A DNA stretch of 64,000 nt from Arthrobacter globiformis. Its GTDB lineage: Bacteria > Actinomycetota > Actinomycetes > Actinomycetales > Micrococcaceae. Where the stretch lies: contig NZ_JAUSZX010000001.1 in the NCBI RefSeq assembly GCF_030818015.1, positions 558,001-622,000 on the forward strand. The letters run 5' to 3'. The position numbers and the translations under genes were made by a program. The notes under the pieces are model-generated. The model was given only the letters and a program-made list of their open reading frames with translations. It searched no databases and had not been told where the DNA came from. Each line of letters starts with the position of its first letter. The stretch's first letter is position 1. Shown here in pieces: positions 54,652 to 63,774 of the stretch.

Positions 54652-54682
54652 TTGTGTGGGGAATGGGTCCGGCCACTACACT
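54652..54682 (+). promoter_or_regulatory. Possible promoter of the MFS gene
   Basis: TTGTGT (54652-54657) and TACACT (54677-54682) with 19-bp spacing, about 60 bp upstream of the MFS start. The spacing is longer than ideal. Confidence 0.3.
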
Positions 54683-54741
54683 GTTGAGTCTGCAGCGGCG
54701 CTGACCGCCAGCCACCACTCCAACTCCCTGAGGGCCTCGCC

Positions 54742-56292
54742 ATGTCTACCAAAGTCACGTCCAATTCGTCTGGCGAACCCGCCCGGTCTGGCGAACCCGG
54801 CCAGTCCGGCGAAGCTGCCCAGGAGCCGGCCGCTCCCGTCGCATCCCCGGCCGCAGCACCTGTAACCGCCGTCGCAGCGCCGCCGTCGGACAGGATGTCC
54901 CGCGAGTCCGTGACGGTGATCGTCACGCTGCTGGTGGCCACTTTCGTGGTGATCCTGAACGAAACCATCATGAACGTTGCCCTGCAGCGGCTCATGGTGG
55001 ACCTGCGCGTGGATGCCCCCACCGTCCAGTGGCTCTCCACCGGGTTCATGCTGACCATGGCCGTGGTGATTCCGACCACCGGCTTCATTCTCCAGCGGCT
55101 GTCGACCCGGTCCGCCTTCCTCCTCGCGATGGGCCTGTTCGCCGGCGGTACGGCGCTCGCCGCCGCGGCGCCCGGTTTTGAAATCCTCCTGCTGGCACGG
55201 ATCGTCCAGGCCGGCGGCACCGCCATCATGCTTCCGCTGCTGATGACCACCATCCTCACGCTGGTACCGCTGGCCCGCCGCGGCGCCGTGATGGGCAACG
55301 TCAGCATCGCCATTTCTGTTGCACCGGCCATGGGACCCACGGTTTCCGGTTTCATCCTGCAGCACTTCTCCTGGCGCTTCATGTTCATCTTTGTCCTGCC
55401 CATTGCCCTGGCGGCGCTGGCCATTGGTGCCAGGTTCCTCACCAACGTCGGGGAGACCGGGAAGTCCAGGCTAGACTTCCTCTCCGTGGTGCTGACCGTC
55501 CCCGCCTTTGGCGGCCTCGTGTACGGTCTCAGCCAGATCGGCGGCGGCCACGGCGGCAGCAGCGGCCCAAGCACCCTGGCCGTGGTGGCGCTGGTTGTTG
55601 GTGTGGCCGGCCTTGCCGCGTTCACGTTCCGGCAGCTCCGGCTGCAGAAGTCCGAGGCTCCGCTGTTGGACCTCCGGGCCTTCAACTTCCGGATGTTCAC
55701 GGTGTCCGTGCTGCTGATGGTGGTGTCCATGGTGGCCCTGTTCGGCGCCGTGATCCTGCTGCCGCTGTACCTGCAGGAAATCCGCGGCCTGCAGTCGCTT
55801 GAGACCGGCCTGGCCCTGCTGCCCGGCGGCCTCGCCATGGGCCTGCTCGGCCCGGTGATCGGCCGCCTGTTCGACAAGGTCGGCCCCCTGCCGCTTACGG
55901 TCACCGGATCCTCGCTCATGGTCCTGACACTCTGGCAGTTCGCAATGCTCGACGCCGGCACTCCGGTCTGGTGGATCGTCACCCTGCACGTCGGGCTCAG
56001 CTTTGGGCTCGCGCTGCTCTTCACGCCGGCCTTCACCACCGGCCTGAACCCGCTGCCGCCGCACCTGTACTCGCATGGCTCGGCTATCATGAGCACCCTG
56101 CAGCAGGTGGCCGGCGCGGCGGGCACGGCACTGCTCGTGTCAATCTTCGCCCTCGTTTCCGCGGGCTCCGGCCTCGTTGCGGGCATGAATGCCGCATTCC
56201 TGACGGCGACCGTCATAGCCGTTGCCGCCGTCGTACTCTCCACCATGATGCGGAAGACGGCAGGCGCCGAAGGCGCACCCGCCGCCCACTAG
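54742..56292 (+). CDS. MFS exporter, DHA2 (multidrug) type
   Basis: A 516-residue inner-membrane protein with 14 expected membrane segments after a 50-residue Pro/Ala/Ser-rich cytoplasmic head. DHA2 features are NETIMNVALQRLMVDL and VQWLSTGFMLTMAVVIPTTG in segments 1-2, RIVQAGGTAIMLPLLMTTI (motif B), and APAMGPTVSGFILQHFSWRF (motif C, an antiporter signature). It likely exports drugs or metabolites with proton exchange, as in LmrB/EmrB. No adjacent regulator is seen. It is followed by a dispersed hairpin at 56335-56400. Confidence 0.88.
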   Translation: MSTKVTSNSSGEPARSGEPGQSGEAAQEPAAPVASPAAAPVTAVAAPPSDRMSRESVTVIVTLLVATFVVILNETIMNVALQRLMVDLRVDAPTVQWLSTGFMLTMAVVIPTTGFILQRLSTRSAFLLAMGLFAGGTALAAAAPGFEILLLARIVQAGGTAIMLPLLMTTILTLVPLARRGAVMGNVSIAISVAPAMGPTVSGFILQHFSWRFMFIFVLPIALAALAIGARFLTNVGETGKSRLDFLSVVLTVPAFGGLVYGLSQIGGGHGGSSGPSTLAVVALVVGVAGLAAFTFRQLRLQKSEAPLLDLRAFNFRMFTVSVLLMVVSMVALFGAVILLPLYLQEIRGLQSLETGLALLPGGLAMGLLGPVIGRLFDKVGPLPLTVTGSSLMVLTLWQFAMLDAGTPVWWIVTLHVGLSFGLALLFTPAFTTGLNPLPPHLYSHGSAIMSTLQQVAGAAGTALLVSIFALVSAGSGLVAGMNAAFLTATVIAVAAVVLSTMMRKTAGAEGAPAAH

Positions 56293-56433
56293 GCGCGAAC
56301 GGACACTTGGGGCCCCCACCAAACCAACCCACCAAGCGCGAACGTACAGTTGAGGCCCCACTTCCCAACGGAAATGGGGCCTCAACTGTACGTTCGCGCT
56401 GTGGTTTTGGCACGTTCGCGCTGTGGTTCTGGC
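56292..56433. repeat. Dispersed palindromic repeat cluster downstream of the MFS gene
   Basis: Central perfect hairpin: 26-bp arms 56335-56360 and 56375-56400 (beginning AGCGCGAACGTACAGTTGAG) with a 14-nt loop. Left of it, 56292-56317 repeats a diverged half (GCGCGAACGGACACTTGGGG). Right of it a 22-bp unit (ACGTTCGCGCTGTGGTTTTGGC, 56390-56411) is repeated in tandem with one change (56412-56433). The hairpin can act as bidirectional terminator for the convergent MFS and hydrolase genes, and looks like a mobile intergenic repeat. Confidence 0.85.
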
Positions 56434-56451
56434 GCGCAGCAACCTGCGGGT

Positions 56452-57288
56452 TCAGCCGGCGAAGAACTCGCTGAGCTCGGTTATGAGCTTGTCCGGCGCG
56501 CGGTTGACGCCATCGTGCCCGAAGCCCGGCAGGATGGTGTAGCTGGAGCCGGAGAGGACGTCGTGGATCTGGCCGCAGGCAACACCGAAGTAGGCCGGGC
56601 TCTTCTCGCCCACGATGATGAGCGTCTCCAGCGGCAGCGCCAGAAACGGTTCGGCCGGCATGTCCGCGGCGATGATCGCCTTGATCTCCCGGACGCCGGT
56701 GCGCATCATTTCGCGCATCTGCTTGCCCACCGACGTTCCCGCAGTGAGCTTGTTGGCGAGGGTCATCATGGACAGCGGCATGCGGGAGGAGAAAGCGCTC
56801 TCGGCCTCGAGCCCGCGGAGCAGGACCGCGAGGGCGCGGTCGTCGTCCCCGGCAGCCGTCGCCCGTTCGTATTCGGTGGTCCAGTCGGCCGTGACGCTGT
56901 GGTTGACGGAGACCGCGGGGTCGTAGACCGCGAGCCGCTCCACCGGGAGGGTCCGCGCCGCGTGGATGGCCACGGCACCGCCGAAGCTGTGGCCGAAGAC
57001 GTCGGTGCTGGCCGTGTGCTTCATGACGGTGTCGAGGTCGCGGATGTCGACGTCCAGGGTGTAGTCCCCGGCCTGTTCAGAGGAGGCGCCCCGGCCGCGG
57101 CGGTTGAAGGTGTGCACCGGCCGGCCGAGGGAAGCGCTGAGCTTCTGCGCGAAGCGGGTGTAGTCCGCCGCCGTCACCATGGAGGCCGTAACCACAACCA
57201 CGCCGGAGCCGGCCGTGGCCAACTCAGCGCCCGTGCTGAACAGCTCGAGCTTGCCGCCGTCGGGTGTGCTGATGATCTCGCGAGTCAT
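56452..57288 (-). CDS. Alpha/beta hydrolase 1
   Basis: A 278-residue soluble alpha/beta hydrolase. The nucleophile elbow is DVFGHSFGGAVA (Ser), the acid probably lies in the segment near LETLIIVGEKSP, and the His in LPGFGHDGVN. The segment PVHTFNRRGRGASS is shared almost exactly with the neighbour at 57332-58282, so the two are tandem paralogues. Substrate unknown; an esterase or lactonase role is plausible. A 43-bp gap separates them. Confidence 0.85.
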   Translation of the reverse strand: MTREIISTPDGGKLELFSTGAELATAGSGVVVVTASMVTAADYTRFAQKLSASLGRPVHTFNRRGRGASSEQAGDYTLDVDIRDLDTVMKHTASTDVFGHSFGGAVAIHAARTLPVERLAVYDPAVSVNHSVTADWTTEYERATAAGDDDRALAVLLRGLEAESAFSSRMPLSMMTLANKLTAGTSVGKQMREMMRTGVREIKAIIAADMPAEPFLALPLETLIIVGEKSPAYFGVACGQIHDVLSGSSYTILPGFGHDGVNRAPDKLITELSEFFAG

Positions 57289-57331
57289 GCTCCGAGCCTA
57301 TCGGAGGCCGGCCTGTGCTGACAGCCAGCGG

Positions 57332-58282
57332 CTACCTGCGCCGGCGCTTCCTGCTTAGTGGCCGGACGGTTCCGTCGGTGCCGTTCAGGAAGCGCGCCAT
57401 CCGGATGGCCAGGCGCTTGCCCGGCCGGATCGGCCCCTCGTGCAGCTGGCCCGGAACCACCGCGAAATCGATGGCCGGCACGGCCGACGCCAGCTGCCGG
57501 CCGGTGTCGGCAAAGTATCCCGGGCTCCAGCCACCGGTGAGCATCAGCGTGGGGGTGGCCAGCTCCTCGAAATCCGCGAGCTCCGCGTCGGCGTCGAGCA
57601 CCGCCCGCATCTCCTTGACCGCCGTCGGCAGCAGCTCCCGCATTTCCGCGCCCACGTTGGTCCGGGCGGACATGATGCTCAGCATCCGCAGCGCGCCGAG
57701 GGGCAGGTACGACAACGGCCCGGCCGTGGCCAGCCCCTGCACCAGATGCGCCCAGGCATGGTTGAGCTGCCCCTCCGTCACGGCCTGCTCCAGTTCCGGC
57801 CGCCAGCGGTGGTTCAGGTTGCCCGAAAGGGACACCGCCGCGTCGTACGTGACTAACCTGCGCAGCGGCATGTCGCGCGCCGCCTGGAGCGCCACGAAAC
57901 CGCCAAAGCTGTGCGCCACCACGTCCTCCGACCCCGTCGCCTTCATCACGGCGGCCAGGTCGCGGATCTCGGTCTGCGCCGAATAGTCGTCCGGCTGGGG
58001 GGCAGAACGGCCGCGGCCACGGCGGTTGTAGCAGTGCACCGGCCGGCTCAGCAGGAGGCTCAGGTTGCGGGCGAACGGCCGGTACAGCGCGTCGGTCACC
58101 AGTGTTCCGTGGATAACGACGACGCCGGGCGCCGGCACCGGGGCAGGGTCACCTTTCGCGGAGGTGCCGCCGGAGTTGCCGGCGGTGCTGCCACCGTTGG
58201 CGGGGGTGAGTGCGGCGGGCCTGAAGGAGTGCACCTCAAGCCGGCCGCCGTCGTCGTCCGTCTCAACTGTCCAGGTCTCCAC
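57332..58282 (-). CDS. Alpha/beta hydrolase 2 (paralogue of the neighbour)
   Basis: A 316-residue alpha/beta hydrolase with the nucleophile in DVVAHSFGGFVALQ and shared segments PVHCYNRRGRGRS, RRLVTYDAAVSLSGN and a C-terminal PGQLHEGPIRPGKRLA holding the likely catalytic His. A Gly/Ser/Thr-rich linker lies at about residues 28-50. Probably made from the same message as hydrolase 1. The last residues are basic (RPLSRKRRRR). Substrate unknown. Divergent from lysS. Confidence 0.83.
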   Translation of the reverse strand: METWTVETDDDGGRLEVHSFRPAALTPANGGSTAGNSGGTSAKGDPAPVPAPGVVVIHGTLVTDALYRPFARNLSLLLSRPVHCYNRRGRGRSAPQPDDYSAQTEIRDLAAVMKATGSEDVVAHSFGGFVALQAARDMPLRRLVTYDAAVSLSGNLNHRWRPELEQAVTEGQLNHAWAHLVQGLATAGPLSYLPLGALRMLSIMSARTNVGAEMRELLPTAVKEMRAVLDADAELADFEELATPTLMLTGGWSPGYFADTGRQLASAVPAIDFAVVPGQLHEGPIRPGKRLAIRMARFLNGTDGTVRPLSRKRRRR

Positions 58283-58420
58283 AGCCCGAGTCTATGCCCC
58301 GCCTCTCCGGAGTTTTTGTCCAGATATCGTGCCCAAAAGGCCCCGGAAGGCCGAATATCCGTACAAAAACTCCAAGGTGCGGGGTCCCGAACTCCGATGC
58401 GGGAAGTCCCGGTAAACTTG

Positions 58421-59959
58421 ATGACTGTGACTTCCCAAAACACCCCCGCCCCCAAGAACGCCCCAGAACCGCTCGACGCCAGCGAACAGATGCGCATCCG
58501 CATGGACAAGCGCGCCAAGCTGATCGAACGCGGGTCGGAGGCGTACCCGGTGGGTGTTGAGCGCACGCACTCGCTCAGCGAGATCCGCGAAAAGTACGCC
58601 CATCTGCAGGCCGACGAGACCACCGGCGACGTCGTGGGCGTCACCGGCCGCGTGGTGTTCGTCCGGAACACGGGCAAGCTGTGCTTCGCCACGCTGCAGG
58701 AAGGCGGCACCGACGGCAAGGGTACCCGGCTGCAGGCCATGCTCAGCCTGGCGAACGTGGGCGAAGAGGCCCTCGCGGACTGGAAGGCCCTGGTTGACCT
58801 GGGTGACCACGTCTTCATCAAGGGCGAAGTCATCTCGTCCCGCCGCGGTGAGCTCTCCGTCATGGCCGAGTCCTGGTCCATGGCCTCCAAAGCGCTCCGC
58901 CCGCTGCCCGTGCTGCACGCCGAACTCAACGAGGAAACCCGCGTCCGCCAGCGCTACGTGGACCTGATGGTCCGCGACGAGGCCCGCGAAATGGTCTACA
59001 CCCGCGCCGCCATCACCCGCTCGATCCGCGAGACACTGTTCCGCCACACGTACGTCGAGGTGGAAACGCCCATTCTGCAGCTGGTCCACGGCGGCGCCCT
59101 GGCCCGGCCGTTCGAAACCCATATGAATGCGTTCGACCAGAAGATGACGCTGCGCATCGCCACCGAGCTGTACCTCAAGCGCGCCGTGGTGGGCGGCATC
59201 GACCGCGTCTACGACATGGGCCGCGTGTTCCGCAACGAGGGCGTGGACTCGACCCACAGCCCGGAGTTCACCACGCTTGAGTGCTACGAGGCGTGGGCGG
59301 ACCAGTTCGTCATGGCCGAGCGCATCAAGGAGATCATCCTGGATGCAGCGGACGCCGTGGGGGCCGGACGCACGCTGCAGACCGAGGCCGGGGAGATCAA
59401 CCTCGACGGTGACTGGGCCTGGGTGGCCGTGTACCCGGGGCTTTCGGAAGCAGTAGGCCAGGAGATCACCCCGGACACCACGCTCGAGGAACTGCGCGCC
59501 GTGGCCGAGAAGCACGACGTCAAGGTGGACCCCAAGTGGGACGCCGAGAAGCTGGCCGTGGAACTCTTCGGCGAAATCGTGGAACCCACCCTGCTGAACC
59601 CCACGTTTGTCTACAACTACCCGCCGTCCGCCCAGCCGCTGGCCCGCCCGCACCGCGAGGACGGCCGCCTGATCGAGGCCTGGGACCTGATCATCGGCGG
59701 CATGGAGCGCGGCACCGCCTTCTCCGAGCTCATTGACCCGGTCATCCAGCGCGAACGCCTCACCGAACAGTCCATGCACGCAGCCGCCGGCGACGTCGAG
59801 GCCATGCAGCTGGACGAGGACTTCCTCCGCGCTCTGGAGTACGGCGCACCGCCCATGGGCGGCATCGGCCTGGGCATCGACCGCCTGGTCATGCTCTTCA
59901 CCGGCGCGGGCATCCGGGAAACCATTCTCTTCCCCCTGCTCAAGCCCGAAGGCCACTGA
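58421..59959 (+). CDS. lysS: Lysyl-tRNA synthetase (class II)
   Basis: Charges tRNA-Lys. The 512-residue protein has an N-terminal OB anticodon-binding domain (GDVVGVTGRVVFVRNTGKLC) and the catalytic domain with motif 1 (TRAAITRSIRETLFRHTYVE, VETPIL), motif 2 (RVYDMGRVFRNEGVDSTHSP, EFTTLE) and motif 3 (GGIGLGIDRLVMLFTGAGIR). The start is taken as the ATG at 58421; GTG 58427 and ATG 58397 are in-frame alternatives and no strong ribosome site decides. The next small gene starts on the lysS stop. Confidence 0.96.
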   Translation: MTVTSQNTPAPKNAPEPLDASEQMRIRMDKRAKLIERGSEAYPVGVERTHSLSEIREKYAHLQADETTGDVVGVTGRVVFVRNTGKLCFATLQEGGTDGKGTRLQAMLSLANVGEEALADWKALVDLGDHVFIKGEVISSRRGELSVMAESWSMASKALRPLPVLHAELNEETRVRQRYVDLMVRDEAREMVYTRAAITRSIRETLFRHTYVEVETPILQLVHGGALARPFETHMNAFDQKMTLRIATELYLKRAVVGGIDRVYDMGRVFRNEGVDSTHSPEFTTLECYEAWADQFVMAERIKEIILDAADAVGAGRTLQTEAGEINLDGDWAWVAVYPGLSEAVGQEITPDTTLEELRAVAEKHDVKVDPKWDAEKLAVELFGEIVEPTLLNPTFVYNYPPSAQPLARPHREDGRLIEAWDLIIGGMERGTAFSELIDPVIQRERLTEQSMHAAAGDVEAMQLDEDFLRALEYGAPPMGGIGLGIDRLVMLFTGAGIRETILFPLLKPEGH

Positions 59960-60147
59960 TGATGGACTACGTCGCCGTACTGCTGCCCTCGCTGGTAGTT
60001 GGTTTGCTCTTTTGGTTTGCCATGAAGTCGATCTTTAATGCGGACAAGGCAGAACGCCAGGCCGAAGCACGCGCGCAGGCAGAAGCCGACGCCCAGGCAG
60101 CAGCCGGAGACGATTCCTCCGAACCGCCGAGTAAATCAGACAAATAG
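59959..60147 (+). CDS. Small single-pass membrane protein (62 aa)
   Basis: Begins at an ATG overlapping the lysS stop by one base (TGATG), so translation is coupled. One membrane segment (YVAVLLPSLVVGLLFWFAMK) is followed by a charged Ala/Glu-rich helix (DKAERQAEARAQAEADAQAA). No family recognised. Placed between lysS and lsr2 it looks like a conserved small actinobacterial gene rather than a chance frame; that is inference. Confidence 0.65.
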   Translation: MMDYVAVLLPSLVVGLLFWFAMKSIFNADKAERQAEARAQAEADAQAAAGDDSSEPPSKSDK

Positions 60148-60198
60148 CAGGCGACTTTTAATACCCCTCAGTTATCCCCAAGGAACCATTGCGCGTTT

Positions 60199-60228
60199 TG
60201 ACGCGTTGCCTTAATGGGAGAGATACTT
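60199..60228 (+). promoter_or_regulatory. Possible promoter of lsr2
   Basis: TTGACG (60199-60204) and GATACT (60223-60228) with 18-bp spacing, about 60 bp before the lsr2 start. AAAAGAGAGA serves as the ribosome site. Confidence 0.45.
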
Positions 60229-60285
60229 CAGGTGGAAACATCCTGCTTTTCTGATTACACGTCCTTTCCAAAAGAGAGATTTTTG

Positions 60286-60612
60286 ATGGCACAGAAAGTC
60301 AATATCGTCCTTGTGGACGATCTGGATGGGGGATCTGCGGACGAAACCGTTCGCTTCGGGCTGGATGGCGTCGGTTATGAAATTGACCTGTCCTCGGCCA
60401 ATGCATCAGAACTGCGGTCGTCACTGGAACGCTTTGTTTCAGCCGGCCGCAAAACGTCCGGCGGCCGCCCTACCCGTGCCAAGGCATCGGGAGGACGCAG
60501 TCAGGACTCTGCCCAGATACGCCAGTGGGCACGGGACCACGGTTACACCGTAAACGCGCGCGGCCGTATTCAGGCAGAAATCCAGGAAGCCTACCAAAAG
60601 GCCAATTCCTAG
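60286..60612 (+). CDS. lsr2: Lsr2 nucleoid-associated protein
   Basis: Bridges DNA and silences AT-rich, often foreign, genes in actinobacteria. The 108-residue protein has an N-terminal dimerisation domain (QKVNIVLVDDLDGGSADETV, RFGLDGVGYEIDLSS), a basic Gly/Ser/Arg linker (SAGRKTSGGRPTRAKASGGR) and the C-terminal DNA-binding domain (IRQWARDHGYTVNARGRIQA) with the RGR AT-hook-like motif. The start at 60286 is chosen over an upstream in-frame ATG because the protein then begins MAQKV as usual. Confidence 0.96.
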   Translation: MAQKVNIVLVDDLDGGSADETVRFGLDGVGYEIDLSSANASELRSSLERFVSAGRKTSGGRPTRAKASGGRSQDSAQIRQWARDHGYTVNARGRIQAEIQEAYQKANS

Positions 60613-60645
60613 CCTGGAGCCCTGAACGTTCTGAGCATATGTGTG

Positions 60646-60668
60646 GCGCCCCCGGTTGACGGGGGCGC
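60646..60668 (+). terminator. Terminator after lsr2
   Basis: Perfect 9-bp stem GCGCCCCCG (60646-60654) / CGGGGGCGC (60660-60668) with loop GTTGA, then a short T-rich TGCGCTTTAA. Placed 34 bp after the lsr2 stop. Confidence 0.65.
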
Positions 60669-61094
60669 TGCGCTTTAACCGGGCCGGTGCCGTCCGCATT
60701 AATCAGAACCGACGTTAATCAGAACCGCCGCCAGGCGGGGAATCGAGTTCGGTGGTCAGCGGAATCGGACAATGCTCTCCCGCGGGAATCATGCCGCGGC
60801 AATCCGGCTGTTTTAACGTCAACGCTGTGCAAGCCAATCCGTGGCCCTTTGGAACAATCCGCGCCGCGTGATTTCCGACACCCTGTCAAGGGAAACGGGA
60901 AATGCCCGCCGGCTGGGGTCCGGATGCTATTCAAAGCCTTCTCCGGCACTGCACCGGCGCGGCTGGTACGCCAGCTGCGCGGACCCGCGCAAGACCTGTG
61001 CAAGACCCCGGGTTTCCCCTGTGGCGAACAAGCTCCCCAAGTCAGGGTTCCCCCACGTAGCATCAAAGTACGTCGTAGCTAGGAGTGTGGCGAA
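60669..61094 (+). other. Long intergenic leader of clpC, no gene seen
   Basis: About 426 bp between the lsr2 terminator and clpC. Open frames in it lack ribosome sites and do not look like proteins. It should hold the clpC promoter and stress regulation sites; no convincing HspR, CtsR or ClgR box was found by eye. AGCTAGGAG serves as the clpC ribosome site. Confidence 0.5.
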
Positions 61095-63587
61095 ATGTTT
61101 GAGCGATTTACGGACCGTGCCCGTCGCGTAGTTGTGCTTGCCCAAGAAGAGGCACGCATGCTGAACCACAATTACATTGGTACCGAACACATCCTCTTGG
61201 GTCTGATCCACGAGGGTGAGGGCGTTGCCGCCAAAGCTCTTGAGTCCTTGAGCATTTCGCTCGACGGCGTCCGCGAGCAGGTGCAGGAGATCATCGGCCA
61301 GGGCCAGCAGGCGCCTTCCGGCCACATCCCCTTCACGCCGCGTGCAAAGAAGGTGCTGGAGCTTTCCCTGCGTGAAGCCCTGCAGCTCGGCCACAACTAC
61401 ATCGGCACGGAGCACATCCTGCTGGGACTCATCCGCGAGGGTGAGGGTGTGGCAGCGCAGGTGCTGGTGAAGCTCGGTGCCGACCTCAACCGGGTCCGCC
61501 AGCAGGTCATCCAGCTGCTCTCCGGCTACCAGGGCAAGGAAACCACCGGTGCCGGCGTCGGCCAGAGCCAGGCAGAGGGTACCCCCGCCGGCTCTGTTGT
61601 GCTGGACCAGTTCGGCCGGAACCTGACGCAGGCTGCCCGCGAGAACAAGCTGGACCCTGTGATCGGACGCGAGCAGGAAATGGAACGCGTCATGCAGGTC
61701 CTTTCCCGCCGCACCAAGAACAACCCCGTGCTGATCGGCGAGCCCGGCGTCGGCAAGACCGCCGTCGTCGAGGGCCTAGCCCAGGCGATTGTGCGCGGCG
61801 ACGTGCCGGAGACCATCAAGGACAAGCAGCTGTACACGCTGGACCTTGGCTCCCTGGTGGCCGGCTCCCGCTACCGCGGTGACTTCGAAGAGCGGCTGAA
61901 GAAGGTCCTCAAGGAAATCCGCACCCGCGGCGACATCATTCTCTTCATCGACGAGATCCACACCCTGGTGGGTGCCGGTGCCGCCGAAGGCGCCATCGAC
62001 GCAGCCTCGATCCTGAAGCCCATGCTGGCCCGCGGCGAGCTGCAGACCATCGGTGCCACCACGCTGGACGAGTACCGCAAGCACATCGAGAAGGACGCCG
62101 CCCTCGAGCGCCGCTTCCAGCCCATCCAGGTCAAGGAGCCCTCGGTTGCGCACGCAATTGAGATCCTCAAGGGCCTGCGGGACCGTTACGAGGCACACCA
62201 CCGCGTCACCATCACCGACGGCGCCCTCGCCTCGGCCGCGAATCTTTCCGAGCGCTACATTTCGGACCGGTTCCTGCCGGACAAGGCGATCGACCTCATC
62301 GACGAAGCCGGTGCCCGGCTCCGCATCCGCCGCATGACGGCTCCGCCGGAGCTCAAGGAGATGGACGAGCGCATCTCCGAGCTGAAGATGGAGAAGGAGT
62401 CCGCGATTGACGCGCAGGACTTCGAAGGCGCCGCAGCGCTGCGCGACAAGGAGCAGAAGCTCATCACCGAGCGGTCGGAGAAGGAACGCCACTGGAAGAC
62501 CGGCGGCATGGACGACATCTCCGAGGTGGACGAGGACCTGATCGCTGAAGTCCTGGCCAACTCCACGGGCATCCCGGTCTTCAAGCTGACCGAGGAAGAG
62601 TCCTCGCGACTGCTGAAGATGGAAGACGAGCTGCACAAGCGCGTTGTCGGCCAGAACGAGGCCATCAGGTCCCTGTCCCAGGCCATCCGCCGCACGCGTG
62701 CAGGCCTGAAGGACCCCAAGCGTCCGGGTGGCTCGTTCATCTTCGCCGGCCCCACGGGCGTCGGCAAGACCGAACTCGCCAAGGCCCTCGCGGAGTTCCT
62801 GTTCGGTGAAGAAGATGCGCTGATCACCCTGGACATGTCTGAGTACTCGGAGAAGCACACGGTATCGCGGCTCTTCGGTGCCCCTCCGGGCTACGTCGGG
62901 TACGAGGAAGGCGGGCAGCTGACCGAAAAGGTCCGGCGCCGTCCGTTCTCCGTGGTCCTGTTCGACGAGGTGGAAAAGGCCCACGCGGACCTCTTCAACT
63001 CTCTGCTGCAGATCCTGGAGGACGGCCGCCTGACCGACTCCCAGGGCCGTGTGGTGGACTTCAAGAACACCGTGATCATCATGACCACCAACCTCGGTAC
63101 CCGGGACATCTCCAAGAGCGTTGCCACCGGTTTCCAGTCCGGCACGGACACCCAGACCGGTTACAACCGGATGCGCGCCCGGGTCACGGAGGAACTCAAG
63201 CAGCATTTCCGCCCCGAGTTCCTGAACCGTGTTGACGACGTTGTGGTGTTCCCGCAGCTGACGCAGGACGAGATCATCGAGATCGTGGACATGTTCGTGA
63301 CGCGCCTGGAGAAGCGCCTCAAGGACAAGGACATGGGCATCGAGCTGACCAAGGCTGCCAAGGTGCTACTGGCGACCCGTGGCTACGATCCCGCCATGGG
63401 TGCCCGGCCGCTGCGCCGCACCATCCAGCGCGAGATCGAGGACCAGCTTTCGGAGAAGATCCTCTTCGGCGAGCTGCACCCAGGCGACATCGTGGTGGTG
63501 GATGTGGACGGCGAGGGAGACGACGCCAAGTTCACTTTCGCCGGCAACGCCAAGCCGCGCATTCCGGAGATCGCCCCGAGCGCCTAG
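61095..63587 (+). CDS. clpC: AAA+ chaperone/ATPase ClpC
   Basis: Unfolds substrates for the ClpP protease. The 830-residue protein has two N-domain repeats (about residues 1-145, each with [14 protein letters not shown]), AAA-1 with Walker A GEPGVGKT (215-222) and [14 protein letters not shown] [13 protein letters not shown], a middle UVR-type coiled region (residues about 415-460), AAA-2 with GPTGVGKT (552-559), and the C-terminal D2 small domain. The tail ends [14 protein letters not shown]. Essential-type actinobacterial ClpC1 architecture. Confidence 0.97.
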   Translation: MFERFTDRARRVVVLAQEEARMLNHNYIGTEHILLGLIHEGEGVAAKALESLSISLDGVREQVQEIIGQGQQAPSGHIPFTPRAKKVLELSLREALQLGHNYIGTEHILLGLIREGEGVAAQVLVKLGADLNRVRQQVIQLLSGYQGKETTGAGVGQSQAEGTPAGSVVLDQFGRNLTQAARENKLDPVIGREQEMERVMQVLSRRTKNNPVLIGEPGVGKTAVVEGLAQAIVRGDVPETIKDKQLYTLDLGSLVAGSRYRGDFEERLKKVLKEIRTRGDIILFIDEIHTLVGAGAAEGAIDAASILKPMLARGELQTIGATTLDEYRKHIEKDAALERRFQPIQVKEPSVAHAIEILKGLRDRYEAHHRVTITDGALASAANLSERYISDRFLPDKAIDLIDEAGARLRIRRMTAPPELKEMDERISELKMEKESAIDAQDFEGAAALRDKEQKLITERSEKERHWKTGGMDDISEVDEDLIAEVLANSTGIPVFKLTEEESSRLLKMEDELHKRVVGQNEAIRSLSQAIRRTRAGLKDPKRPGGSFIFAGPTGVGKTELAKALAEFLFGEEDALITLDMSEYSEKHTVSRLFGAPPGYVGYEEGGQLTEKVRRRPFSVVLFDEVEKAHADLFNSLLQILEDGRLTDSQGRVVDFKNTVIIMTTNLGTRDISKSVATGFQSGTDTQTGYNRMRARVTEELKQHFRPEFLNRVDDVVVFPQLTQDEIIEIVDMFVTRLEKRLKDKDMGIELTKAAKVLLATRGYDPAMGARPLRRTIQREIEDQLSEKILFGELHPGDIVVVDVDGEGDDAKFTFAGNAKPRIPEIAPSA

Positions 63588-63638
63588 TTCGGAGCGCCTA
63601 GTTCAGGCGCCTGGCTCCCAGCCGCGCTCTATCGCCAA

Positions 63639-63678
63639 GAGGCCCCGCCAACCCCCGAAAGGGGGCAGGCGGGGCCTC
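63639..63678 (+). terminator. clpC terminator
   Basis: Stem GAGGCCCCGCC (63639-63649) / GGCGGGGCCTC (63668-63678) with an inner CCCCC/GGGGG pairing (63652-63656 / 63661-63665) around GAAA. Located 52 bp after the clpC stop. No T-run. Confidence 0.75.
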
Positions 63679-63718
63679 CTGCGTTGGGATGGCAGCCGGG
63701 CAGTTCTGAAAGTACTGT

Positions 63719-63733
63719 TTCACTAATAGTGAA
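63719..63733. promoter_or_regulatory. Perfect 15-bp palindrome upstream of the S9 peptidase gene
   Basis: TTCACTA-A-TAGTGAA, with 7-bp arms around a central A. It lies 42 bp before the start codon, where a regulator could block transcription. AT-rich against the local background. Confidence 0.45.
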
Positions 63734-63774
63734 CCCTTCTGTGATCCAGGGCACAGGAGGTGTTGAATCAGCAC

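Noticed and set aside
60962..60985. CGC-N5-GCG match as a possible ClgR box upstream of clpC
   Set aside because: The inner and flanking bases do not fit the ClgR consensus I know, and such a short GC pattern is common by chance in this genome.
60687..61082. 131-codon open frame in the clpC leader
   Set aside because: No ribosome site and a random-looking Cys/Arg/Pro mix; a reverse-strand frame of similar length exists over the same bases.
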